A stretch of 7,318 nt of DNA from Bacillota bacterium (GTDB taxonomy: Bacteria > Bacillota > Clostridia > Oscillospirales > Ruminococcaceae), in contig JAEYXR010000035.1 in assembly GCA_023431215.1 (NCBI GenBank), positions 1 through 7,318 on the forward strand. The letters are read 5' to 3'. Both the position numbers and the translations under genes were made by a program. Below, in pieces: positions 1 through 6,451 of the stretch (position 1 is the stretch's first letter; every line of letters begins with the position of its first letter). The notes under the pieces were generated by a model. It had not been told where the DNA came from. It was given only the letters and a program-made list of their open reading frames with translations, and searched no databases.

Positions 1-1380
1 GATGTAGAGCGTTTTTCCGTCAATGGCAGCAGCTCGGGTGTGAATGCCACTGCATACCTAAAAAAAGACCGCAAGTTGTCTACCGATGAGGTAGTGCAGC
101 AGTGGCGTGAAGAAACCAAAGATACCGTTGGTTACACCATTTCGGTAGGCTCCTTTAATATGGCGGATGCCATGAGCGGTGGCGGTGATGTGCAGATTAT
201 GCTCCAAAGCACCGATAAAAGCAATCTGGAAGAGGCTGCCCTCCAGGTACTGGAAATGATGCGCCAGCATCCGTCAGTGGTATCGGCCAGCTCATCCTTG
301 ACGGACGGTAACCCTCAGGCAGAAATTATCATAGACCCCATCAAAGCCAATGCTTCGGGGCTGATGCCTGTACAGATAATGAGCTCTTTAAGCGGCATTA
401 TGGATGGTAAAAAGGCATCTACCATCCGCCAAAACGGCAGCGACTATGAAGTTAGGGTGGAGTATCCTGAAGACCGCTTTGAAACAGTGGCCGACCTTGC
501 GGGAATGTCCCTGACTACGCCCATGGGCACCCAGGTACCGCTGCTGGATATTGCTGAAATTCGCTACACCAATGCACCCCAGAGCATTATGAAGCTGAAT
601 AACCAGTATCTGGTTACGCTGACGGCACAGCCCACCATTGCGGCCAAAGCAACCGCATCTACCGACCTCATTGCCGCCGTAAACCAGATGACACTGCCGG
701 CCGGTGTCAGCATGATGCGTGGATTTACCAGCCAGGCCATGGTAGATGAGTTTAGTGCCATGGGTACTGCCATTATGGCAGCGGTATTTCTTGTCTTTAT
801 GGTAATGGCCATGCAGTTTGAGTCTGTAAAGTTCTCTTTGGTGGTCATGGTTTGTATTCCATTCTCTCTTATTGGCTCTTTTGGTCTGCTGCTTCTGTCC
901 CGCGTTACCCTAAGCATGCCTTCTTTGATGGGTGTGCTGATGTTGGTGGGTATTGTTATTAACAACGGTATTTTGTTTATCGATACCACAAACCAGCTCA
1001 GACGCAGTATGGATGCAGAGACTGCCCTGATTTATGCAGGTAAAACCCGTATGCGCCCCATCTTTATGACCACCCTTACCACTGTCCTTTCCATGGTTCC
1101 CATGGCACTTGGCATTGGTGAAGGTTCCGAAATTATGCAGGGCATGGCAGTGGTTATCATCGGCGGTCTTTGTGCCTCCACCATCCTTACACTTTTGCTT
1201 CTGCCTACCTTCTATTTGCTGGTAAACGACCGCAAGAAGAAAAAGAAGAAGCGCAAAAGCATTTTCCACCGGGCAGAGGAACAGTATGAAGAACCAAAAG
1301 AACCTGCTATGGCAGAGTTTGGCACCTACGATAACGCCTTTGTAGATCTCCCTGACGCTCCTCCGGAAACTATGTCATAA
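1..1380 (+). CDS. RND efflux transporter, C-terminal part (5' end outside window)
   Basis: The frame is open from the first base, so this is the C-terminal 459 residues of a protein that in this family is usually about 1,000-1,050 residues. A GTG at position 40 is internal, not a start. Residues 1-250 match the second periplasmic-type porter region of HAE1/AcrB-like pumps. Five hydrophobic segments follow at about residues 255-272, 278-299, 306-327, 353-373 and 381-407, equivalent to TM8-TM12. The segment GIVINNGILFID and the stretch RMRPIFMTTLTTVLSMVPMA are family signatures of TM10 and TM11; Asn stands where E. coli AcrB has Lys940, as in many RND proteins outside the AcrB group. The tail after TM12 is a run of Lys/Arg (NDRKKKKKKRK) and then an acidic segment, probably cytoplasmic. 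Gram-positive RND pumps of the SwrC/YerP kind export lipopeptides or drugs by proton antiport; the substrate here cannot be told. The proton-relay Asp pair of TM4 lies outside the window. Confidence 0.93.
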   Translation, partial: DVERFSVNGSSSGVNATAYLKKDRKLSTDEVVQQWREETKDTVGYTISVGSFNMADAMSGGGDVQIMLQSTDKSNLEEAALQVLEMMRQHPSVVSASSSLTDGNPQAEIIIDPIKANASGLMPVQIMSSLSGIMDGKKASTIRQNGSDYEVRVEYPEDRFETVADLAGMSLTTPMGTQVPLLDIAEIRYTNAPQSIMKLNNQYLVTLTAQPTIAAKATASTDLIAAVNQMTLPAGVSMMRGFTSQAMVDEFSAMGTAIMAAVFLVFMVMAMQFESVKFSLVVMVCIPFSLIGSFGLLLLSRVTLSMPSLMGVLMLVGIVINNGILFIDTTNQLRRSMDAETALIYAGKTRMRPIFMTTLTTVLSMVPMALGIGEGSEIMQGMAVVIIGGLCASTILTLLLLPTFYLLVNDRKKKKKKRKSIFHRAEEQYEEPKEPAMAEFGTYDNAFVDLPDAPPETMS

Positions 1381-1416
1381 GTTAAAACAAGCTGGTAATT
1401 TTATACCAAGACATAA

Positions 1417-1455
1417 AGCGGCGGCTCCCTGTCAATAAAGCAGGGGGCCGCTGCT
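1417..1455. other. GC-rich hairpin without U-tract, downstream of RND gene
   Basis: The arms 1417-1431 (AGCGGCGGCTCCCTG) and 1441-1455 (CAGGGGGCCGCTGCT) pair over about 14 of 15 positions, counting one G-U, around a 9-base loop. No T-run follows on either strand, so it is not a classical intrinsic terminator. It sits 37 bases after the RND stop codon and 11 bases before a true terminator, and may stabilise the 3' end of the efflux transcript. Confidence 0.55.
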
Positions 1456-1466
1456 GCTAAAACATG

Positions 1467-1508
1467 AAAAAGAGCACCGCTGCAATTATGCAAAGGTGCT
1501 CTTTTTTT
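1467..1508. terminator. Bidirectional intrinsic terminator between convergent genes
   Basis: AAAAAGAGCACC at 1467-1478 pairs perfectly with GGTGCTCTTTTT at 1495-1506 around a 16-base loop. On the plus strand the stem ends in eight T residues (1501-1508 with one leading C). On the minus strand it ends in five. It can therefore stop both the RND transcript and the M23 peptidase transcript, whose stop codon is only 5 bases away at 1513. Confidence 0.88.
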
Positions 1509-1512
1509 AAAA

Positions 1513-3666
1513 TTATCTTCCGGGGTAATAGGTGCCAATATATTTGGCAGGGTTCATAATCACACCGTTAAGGCGAATCTCCAGATGGAGGTGGTTACCG
1601 GTGGCGTTACCGGTACGTCCCACGTAACCAATAATATCCCCCTGGTTGACATAAATACCGCTTTTTACCACAACACTGCTCATATGTGCATAGCGGGAGG
1701 TAAAGCCATCCTGGTGATTAATATCTACGCGCTTACCATAGGGCCAAATAGACACGTTGGATGCGTAGGTAACATAACCGGGGCGGGATGCGCGGACAAC
1801 AGTACCCTGTTTGGCGGCAATGTCCATGCCGGTATGGCCATAGTAACCGTACAAACCGGCGCTCATATAGCCGCCGTCCACAGGCCACATAAAGGATCCG
1901 CTGGTATCGCTGCCCGAGGGCAGATATTGCAGCAGCTGCTTGGTGCCCACCACAACACGCTTGTTAACAGGGTCCTTGGTAACTTCTACAGAGATACGGT
2001 TTTCACCCACCTTTTGTCCGTCGACGTAGGTGACATCGGCCACTACCCGCTGCTCGCCGGGGATGCCGTTGGAGATGGTGGCGGTATACCCCACATAATA
2101 CTGGTCGTTTTCCACCTTGGTTTCACCAAAGGGAACATCTTCGTCATATTCTTCCCGTCGAGTTACCTGAATGCCTAAAGTCAGGTTGGAGCGAGATACC
2201 AGCAGGTTATCACCGGGGACTACATAGGCACCGCGAACGCCATCCTCAGCCTCCATGCGATCCTGCAAAACGGGGTTCAGCAGCCGCAGCTGCTCCACCG
2301 TGGTATTGTAGTTTTCTGCAATTTGGTCTACTGTTTCATCCTCGGCAACGGTATGCACTTCCTCATAGGGTACGTCCGAATCTAAATATTCTTTAATATC
2401 AGACAAGGGTTTAATAGAGCCTACCGGATATACGCCGTTGCGTACAGTAATTTTTTTAACAAACTGCACCAGCTCATGCTCAGTTTCGGTACGGTAATTG
2501 TCCAAAATAGAGTCGATATAAAGCAAAAATTCACTGCCGTCTTGTACAGCACCTAAAAATTTATCTTCAATGTAAATGCCGTCGGCGGTTTCAATCTCAT
2601 TGCCGGATACAGAAATCAGCTTGTTGGCCAGTGTTTCGGTATCCATCAGGTTGTCTTCCTTGATGATAACCAGAGAAAAACGGGGGGTGCTGTTTTCTGG
2701 CTCAATATACTCTTCACCTATTAAACGCTCCAGCACTTTGCTTTGGGCCTCATAAAAATCGTTTTCTTCGGCAATATACCCCATAAAAGAATTTTCGTTG
2801 GGGTAGGTTACCCGTAGTCCAAAGGTGATATCAGAGAAGTAGGTAATGGTAGCCGCCAAAATAGTAATACCAATGATGGGTGCCACAATGTTGGCAATGT
2901 GATTAAGAGGACGGCTGAGTGACCGCAGATAAGATAGAAACAGCCGCGCACGAATTTTTGGGGAAGGCTTTGCGCCGCCTCGCTTCAGCTTGCTCATAGA
3001 GATGCGCAGCAGCGTGGTTTTTTTAGAAATTTCTTTAAAAGGAGCAAGGGCCGCATCAGAAAAATCATCCCATCGGCGCAGCCAAAAAGCGCGCTGCTTT
3101 TGCACAAATGCGGGTACATACCGACAAATCAGCCGCCACATGTCCAGCAGCTTGCGCTTGGTACTGATGCCGTCACGCATGAGCTGAATGCCGATAAAAT
3201 AGCACTCGGTATATAACCAGTGCTGCATATCTTCACCTTTATGCTGCACACCCACCTTATTTTGATAACTGTGGGCAAGACGTGCAACAGCGGATTTTCT
3301 TGCTTTGCCATTTTTGATTCTTTTTGGCTTTGTTTCTTTCTCTTTTTGCTGCCAGTCCAGTACCGAGTTTTCAGAAATTTGTGAGGCAACAACCTCACCG
3401 GCATCTAAAAGATCATTTTGTGCAGGCAGGCTGGCTTCTTCAGCCAATACAGCATCCTGCTCCACAGGATCTTCCTGGGTTGGTATGGTTGCGGTGGCGG
3501 TAGATTCTGACCCGGGCTGTGAAAACAAGGCGTCATCGGCAGGGTAAAGCGCTCCCTCATTCTTTGACATAGAGTTTTTAGGTGAGGACTCTTTGGATGC
3601 CGGAGATAAAATCGTATCGTCAGAACGGTTCCAACCGTGGTTTTTTTTCTTCGTCGGATCTGCCAA
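1513..3666 (-). CDS. Membrane-anchored LysM-G5-M23 peptidoglycan metallopeptidase
   Basis: This 717-residue protein has four parts. Residues 1-250 are hydrophilic: Ser/Glu-rich to about 105, then basic, with no signal peptide. Residues 257-277 form one hydrophobic helix. A LysM-like domain lies at about 436-490 (EVHTVAEDETVDQIAENY...), followed by a G5-like domain at about 493-577. The C-terminal M23/LytM domain covers about 594-710. It keeps the zinc motif GHTGMD (His611, Asp615), the YAH motif (His661) and HLHLE (His692, His694), so it should be active. By family knowledge it cleaves peptide bonds in peptidoglycan; LysM and G5 would bind the wall or glycans. Topology inferred from the helix: N-terminus in the cytoplasm, enzyme outside. 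The start is taken as TTG at 3664-3666 because AAAGGAG (3675-3681) lies 8 bases upstream. An ATG at 3669-3671 is in another frame and only 3 bases from the Shine-Dalgarno. The cell-wall substrate bond and biological role (division, spore formation, growth) are not visible. Confidence 0.92.
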   Translation of the reverse strand: MADPTKKKNHGWNRSDDTILSPASKESSPKNSMSKNEGALYPADDALFSQPGSESTATATIPTQEDPVEQDAVLAEEASLPAQNDLLDAGEVVASQISENSVLDWQQKEKETKPKRIKNGKARKSAVARLAHSYQNKVGVQHKGEDMQHWLYTECYFIGIQLMRDGISTKRKLLDMWRLICRYVPAFVQKQRAFWLRRWDDFSDAALAPFKEISKKTTLLRISMSKLKRGGAKPSPKIRARLFLSYLRSLSRPLNHIANIVAPIIGITILAATITYFSDITFGLRVTYPNENSFMGYIAEENDFYEAQSKVLERLIGEEYIEPENSTPRFSLVIIKEDNLMDTETLANKLISVSGNEIETADGIYIEDKFLGAVQDGSEFLLYIDSILDNYRTETEHELVQFVKKITVRNGVYPVGSIKPLSDIKEYLDSDVPYEEVHTVAEDETVDQIAENYNTTVEQLRLLNPVLQDRMEAEDGVRGAYVVPGDNLLVSRSNLTLGIQVTRREEYDEDVPFGETKVENDQYYVGYTATISNGIPGEQRVVADVTYVDGQKVGENRISVEVTKDPVNKRVVVGTKQLLQYLPSGSDTSGSFMWPVDGGYMSAGLYGYYGHTGMDIAAKQGTVVRASRPGYVTYASNVSIWPYGKRVDINHQDGFTSRYAHMSSVVVKSGIYVNQGDIIGYVGRTGNATGNHLHLEIRLNGVIMNPAKYIGTYYPGR

Positions 3667-3674
3667 AACATCAG

Positions 3675-3681
3675 CTCCTTT
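3675..3681 (-). promoter_or_regulatory. Ribosome binding site that fixes the TTG start of the M23 gene
   Basis: On the minus strand AAAGGAG is followed by 8 bases and then TTG at 3666. The ATG that begins 3 bases after the motif is out of frame with the long coding region, so spacing and frame both favour TTG. Confidence 0.7.
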
Positions 3682-3722
3682 CGAGAATTTTGGGCAAAAA
3701 GCTTAAAATAATTCCTTTTGCA

Positions 3723-3903
3723 CCAACATTTAGAGTTTAAAAAGCAGCATATGGTCCGGGCTGTCTTTCGCTTAGCCTGCGGTGAGCCATAAAAACCGGT
3801 TTGCTGCCCAAAGTTCTGTCATATGTTTCAAGGATGATTGCCAATGCAGCAGCGGTTAGGCAGGACACAGGTCTATGGGCGCAGGAGAGGGGCTTAAATG
3901 TGG
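3723..3903 (-). other. Candidate structured RNA element in the M23 leader
   Basis: Reading the minus strand, five segments pair in nested order: 3903-3893 with 3735-3723 (11 pairs, two single-base bulges); 3885-3880 with 3781-3776 (CCTGCG/CGCAGG); 3878-3872 with 3793-3787 (CCATAGA/TTTATGG, one G-U); 3857-3853 with 3798-3794 (AACCG/CGGTT); and 3850-3846 with 3807-3803 (GCTGC/GCAGC). Together they would form an elongated, bubbled rod of about 181 nt. The G-U pair in the third helix would be A-C on the plus strand, which slightly favours the minus strand. The size and rod shape are 6S-RNA-like, but I do not recognise 6S sequence features and the internal loops are very asymmetric. It could equally be a leader structure or chance pairing. 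Confidence 0.25.
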
Positions 3904-3905
3904 AT

Positions 3906-3921
3906 TACAATACACATTGTA
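3906..3921. repeat. 16-base dyad, possible operator
   Basis: TACAAT at 3906-3911 and ATTGTA at 3916-3921 are perfect inverted arms around ACAC. The dyad lies about 240 bases before the M23 start, directly outside the outermost helix of the candidate structured element. The arrangement fits a dimeric repressor site, but no regulator is identified and it resembles none of the PerR, Fur, CcpA or Rex consensus sites. Confidence 0.3.
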
Positions 3922-4041
3922 TCTACAAAAGCCTTTATAGCCCTGTAAAAGCTGTGCACCTTGGAGTCGTACGGCGTTTGTCGGACGGCTGCTGATTTGT
4001 GTAAAGGCAAAGATATACATGATGATTATAAGTTTTTTTAC

Positions 4042-4078
4042 AAAAAAAAGCAAGAAACAAAGCTGCCTGCACAGGCAG
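4042..4078 (-). terminator. Weak terminator or attenuator candidate
   Basis: On the minus strand CTGCCT (4078-4073), loop GTGC, AGGCAG (4068-4063) form a tight hairpin. A U-rich stretch with interruptions follows, ending in eight U (4049-4042). The U-tract starts late, so termination would be weak. With the candidate promoter at 4107-4112 it would give an RNA of about 58 nt, or attenuate the M23 transcript. Confidence 0.3.
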
Positions 4079-4106
4079 GTAATTTTAGGCTGCGGTACAG
4101 CTTACT

Positions 4107-4138
4107 ATTATACACTTGTCCTTGATAAATTTTGTTAA
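4107..4138 (-). promoter_or_regulatory. Candidate promoter for the M23 leader
   Basis: The minus strand has a perfect TATAAT at 4112-4107. The best -35-like hexamer, TTAACA (4138-4133), is 20 bases away, which is too far for a standard sigma-A site, and there is no TG extension. It lies between the thrS terminator and the M23 gene in the right orientation. If used, the M23 leader is about 435 nt. Confidence 0.4.
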
Positions 4139-4184
4139 CTTCATATGAATGCAGGTGAAGATTGCATGAAAAAGAGTTATTAGG

Positions 4185-4234
4185 AAAAAATTAAAAAGCC
4201 CGGCACCTATGTTTTTCCACAGGTGCTGGGCTTT
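4185..4234 (-). terminator. Intrinsic terminator of thrS
   Basis: On the minus strand AAAGCCCAGCACCT (4234-4221) pairs with AGGTGCCGGGCTTT (4208-4195) with one G-U, around a 12-base loop. A T-rich run follows on the same strand (TTTTTAATTTTTT, about 4197-4185). It begins about 40 bases after the thrS stop codon and separates thrS from the downstream peptidase gene. Confidence 0.9.
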
Positions 4235-4274
4235 GCTGTTAAAAATGTTAGATTATGCTGCCTATGCGGCAAAA

Positions 4275-6209
4275 TCAGCGTGCTTTGGTTTCAATTTCCT
4301 CCACTGCCGCCGCAATGAAGTCGTTCAAATTCATTGCGCCCTTGTCACCGTCCTTGCGGGAACGGACAGAAACGGTATTGTTTTCAATATCCTTGTCACC
4401 CACCACCAGCATATAAGGAACCTTTTCCAGCTGGGCTTCGCGAATTTTGTAGCCGATTTTTTCGCTGCGGTTATCTACCTCACAACGGATACCCTTTGCT
4501 TCCAGTGCCTTTTTGCACTCGTACAAATAATCCAGATGACGGTCGGCAATGGGCAGCAGTTTAACCTGAACGGGAGCCAGCCACATGGGGAATGCACCGG
4601 CGTATTTTTCAATAAGCAGTGCCAGTGTACGCTCGTAGCAGCCCAAGGAGGTGCGGTGGATGATATAGGGATTTTTCTTTTGTCCGTCACGGTCGGTATA
4701 CTCCATGCCAAACTTTTCGGCCAGCATTTGGTCAATCTGGATGGTGATAAGGGTATCTTCCTTGCCGTGTACGTTTTTAATTTGAATATCCAGCTTGGGA
4801 CCATAGAAGGCCGCCTCGCCAATACCGATGACATAGGGAATTTCCAAATGGTCAAGAATTTTCTTCATGACACTCTGGGCTTCATCCCACTGCTCGGGAG
4901 TGCCAATATATTTTTCTTTGTCTTCGGGGTCCCACTGAGAGAAACGGTAGGAAACGTCCTCGTAAAGGCCAAGGGTTTTGAGCATATCAATAGCCAGCTC
5001 CAGGCAGCCCTTAAATTCATCTTCCAGCTGTTCCGGTGTGCACATGAGGTGACCCTCGGAAATGGTAAACTGGCGAACGCGGATCAAACCGTGCATTTCA
5101 CCGGAGGACTCGTTACGGAACAGGGTAGAGGTTTCATCGTAACGCAGGGGCAGGTCACGGTAGGAGCGGCCGCGGTTGAGGTATGCCTGATACTGGAAGG
5201 GGCAGGTCATGGGGCGCAGGGCAAAAACTTCTTTGTCCACAGCCTCATCACCCATGACAAACATGCCGTCTTTGTAATGGTCCCAGTGGCCGGAAACCTT
5301 ATAAAGGTCGCTTTTGGCCATAAGGGGGGTTTTGGTAAGCTGCCAGCCCCGGCGTGCCTCTTCATCTTCTACAAAGCGCTGCAGAATCTGAATGATTTTG
5401 GCACCCTTGGGCAGCAGGATAGGCAGACCCTGGCCAATGAGGTCGGAGGTGGTAAACAGCTCCAGCTCGCGGCCCAGCTTGTTGTGGTCGCGCTTTTTGG
5501 CTTCTTCCACCTGCTCAAGATAAGCTTCCAGCTCGCTTTTTTTGGGGAAGGCTGTACCGTAAACACGGCAGAGCATTTTGTTTTTCTCATTGCCGCGCCA
5601 GTAAGCACCTGTACAGGCAGTCAGCTTTACAGCTTTAACAGGGGCAACGGAAAGCAGATGAGGGCCGGCGCACAGGTCGGTAAATTCACCCTGACGGTAG
5701 AAGGTGATGTTTTCACCCTTGCCGGCATGCTCTTCAATAAGCTCCAGCTTATAGGGCTGATCTTTCATCAGCTCTTTGGCTTCGGCTACGCTCAGTTCAA
5801 AACGCTCCAAGGCCAGACCTTCCTTAACAATCTTGGTCATCTCAGCCTCAATTTTGGCAAGGTCATCGGCAGAAAAGGGAGTTTCCACATCAAAATCATA
5901 GTAAAAGCCGTTGTCAATGGCAGGACCGATGGCAAATTTGGTGTTGGGATACAGCCGCAGCACAGCCTGTGCCAGAATATGAGATGCAGTGTGGTTGAAT
6001 GCCCACTGGCCGTCCTTGTCCTCAAAGGTAAGAATCTCCAGAGTGCAGTCTTTGTCAATGATGGTGCGCAGGTCTTTATGTGCGCCGTCAATGCGTACCG
6101 AGCAGGCAGCCTTATAAAGGCCCATGCCCAAGTCTTTTGCTACGTCAGCAGCCATAACAGGATTTTCATATTCCTTAACAGTGCCGCCCTTTAGTGTAAT
6201 ATTAATCAT
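4275..6209 (-). CDS. thrS: Threonine--tRNA ligase (ThrRS), divergent catalytic-core type
   Basis: This 644-residue class II synthetase charges tRNA-Thr with threonine in the cytoplasm; its length is normal for the family. Residues 1-62 are the TGS domain. Residues about 63-225 are the editing domain with HTASH (His73, His77) and DLCAGPH (Cys180, His184), so removal of mischarged serine should be intact. The catalytic core is about 240-538, with motif 2 at LFRNESSGEMHGLIRVRQ and motif 3 at IIHRTSLGCYERTLALL. The zinc ligands are preserved as Cys336, His387 and His518. Residues about 545-640 are the anticodon-binding domain (WLAPVQV...RSEKIGYKIREAQ...VPYMLVVGDK). The core departs from the usual sequence: PMTCPFQY replaces PMNCPGH, FTISEGH replaces FTQDDAH, and QIDQMLAEKF replaces the common QLDFxxPxRF. 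The ATG at 6209 is preceded by AAGGAGG (6226-6220) with 10 bases spacing. Expression is controlled by the T-box upstream; a terminator follows. Confidence 0.98.
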   Translation of the reverse strand: MINITLKGGTVKEYENPVMAADVAKDLGMGLYKAACSVRIDGAHKDLRTIIDKDCTLEILTFEDKDGQWAFNHTASHILAQAVLRLYPNTKFAIGPAIDNGFYYDFDVETPFSADDLAKIEAEMTKIVKEGLALERFELSVAEAKELMKDQPYKLELIEEHAGKGENITFYRQGEFTDLCAGPHLLSVAPVKAVKLTACTGAYWRGNEKNKMLCRVYGTAFPKKSELEAYLEQVEEAKKRDHNKLGRELELFTTSDLIGQGLPILLPKGAKIIQILQRFVEDEEARRGWQLTKTPLMAKSDLYKVSGHWDHYKDGMFVMGDEAVDKEVFALRPMTCPFQYQAYLNRGRSYRDLPLRYDETSTLFRNESSGEMHGLIRVRQFTISEGHLMCTPEQLEDEFKGCLELAIDMLKTLGLYEDVSYRFSQWDPEDKEKYIGTPEQWDEAQSVMKKILDHLEIPYVIGIGEAAFYGPKLDIQIKNVHGKEDTLITIQIDQMLAEKFGMEYTDRDGQKKNPYIIHRTSLGCYERTLALLIEKYAGAFPMWLAPVQVKLLPIADRHLDYLYECKKALEAKGIRCEVDNRSEKIGYKIREAQLEKVPYMLVVGDKDIENNTVSVRSRKDGDKGAMNLNDFIAAAVEEIETKAR

Positions 6210-6375
6210 CTTGACTAATCCTCCTTAGCTATTCTATGTTAAAATTAGTTGCTTGCAGTTAAAATGGTAAAAATGCATGTGGCGCGGTTTAGCAGAATAC
6301 AAATAAAGTATTACCCGACTACAAGAGTGTTTACGCATGGAAGCAAGGACTTACGCGTATTCTGTGATATCATTT

Positions 6376-6396
6376 GTTATTATAAAAAATAATAAC
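6376..6396 (-). repeat. AT-only perfect hairpin just after the T-box terminator
   Basis: On the minus strand GTTATTAT (6396-6389) and ATAATAAC (6383-6376) are perfect inverted arms around TTTTT. It abuts the terminator U-tract. It would form a weak 8-bp stem in readthrough RNA. It also includes TATAAT, but no suitable -35 is found upstream of it. Confidence 0.5.
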
Positions 6397-6429
6397 AAAA
6401 AAACTCCACCCCAAAAAACAGGGTGAAGT
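6397..6429 (-). terminator. T-box regulated intrinsic terminator
   Basis: On the minus strand ACTTCACCCTG (6429-6419) can pair with GGGGTGGAGT (6412-6403), including G-U wobble, over a U-rich loop. Seven T residues follow (6403-6397). Bases 6429-6419 are also the 3' half of the antiterminator, so the two structures exclude each other. Confidence 0.9.
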
Positions 6430-6451
6430 CATTACTCCACGGTTCCACCTG
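6419..6451 (-). promoter_or_regulatory. T-box antiterminator
   Basis: The textbook form is visible. CAGG (6451-6448) pairs with CCTG (6422-6419). The 7-base bulge TGGAACC is at 6447-6441. GTGGAGT (6440-6434) pairs with ACTTCAC (6429-6423) around an AATG loop. The TGGA of the bulge is the part that pairs with the uncharged tRNA 3' end NCCA, which predicts U at discriminator position 73 of the cognate tRNA-Thr. Confidence 0.92.

Larger units (their letters stand above)
3667..4184. other. Gene-poor intergenic region / long upstream region of the M23 gene
   Basis: About 520 bases separate the M23 start from the thrS terminator. Open frames here (for example 3801-3995 plus and 3856-4053 minus) have no ribosome binding site and no recognisable product, so I see no protein gene. 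The stretch contains a candidate minus-strand promoter (4107-4112), a hairpin with a U-rich tail (4042-4078), a 16-base dyad (3906-3921), an imperfect direct repeat (3966-3975 GTCGTACGGC and 3980-3989 GTCGGACGGC, 4 bases apart), and complementary segments spanning 3723-3903. I compared it by eye with the consensus of the c-di-AMP, cobalamin, TPP, SAM, FMN and c-di-GMP riboswitches and saw no match. Confidence 0.6.

Noticed and set aside
40..42. GTG as start of the RND gene
   Set aside because: The frame continues unbroken to base 1 and the upstream residues fit the family. The protein is about 450 residues when a full RND pump is about 1,000, so the gene begins outside the window.
1585..2178. 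197-codon open frame on the plus strand, opposite the M23 gene
   Set aside because: It is antisense to the LysM/G5/M23 coding region, whose motifs are intact. No start signal or family resemblance is seen.
3723..3903. RNase P RNA or SRP RNA
   Set aside because: GTCCGGGCT near 3752-3760 on the plus strand recalls an RNase P core element, but the other conserved regions are absent. The SRP apical loop motif is not found.
3801..3995. 64-codon plus-strand frame between M23 and thrS
   Set aside because: It has a TTG start without a Shine-Dalgarno, no resemblance to known proteins, and overlaps the candidate RNA structure.
3667..4112. c-di-AMP (ydaO) riboswitch before the M23 gene
   Set aside because: Suggested by gene context, but the conserved GGGGUGAAUC-like and GACAGCUAACC-like segments are not present on the minus strand.
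4209..6194. 661-codon open frame on the plus strand, opposite thrS
   Set aside because: It mirrors the synthetase gene, which is clearly real by its motifs. The antisense frame stays open because of codon bias, and its translation shows no recognisable domain or ribosome binding site.
6300..6360. Second thrS promoter between T-box and gene (TTGCTT...TGTAGT on the minus strand)
   Set aside because: The spacing is 17 but the hexamers match consensus only about 3/6 and 4/6. It would bypass the T-box, and nothing else supports it.
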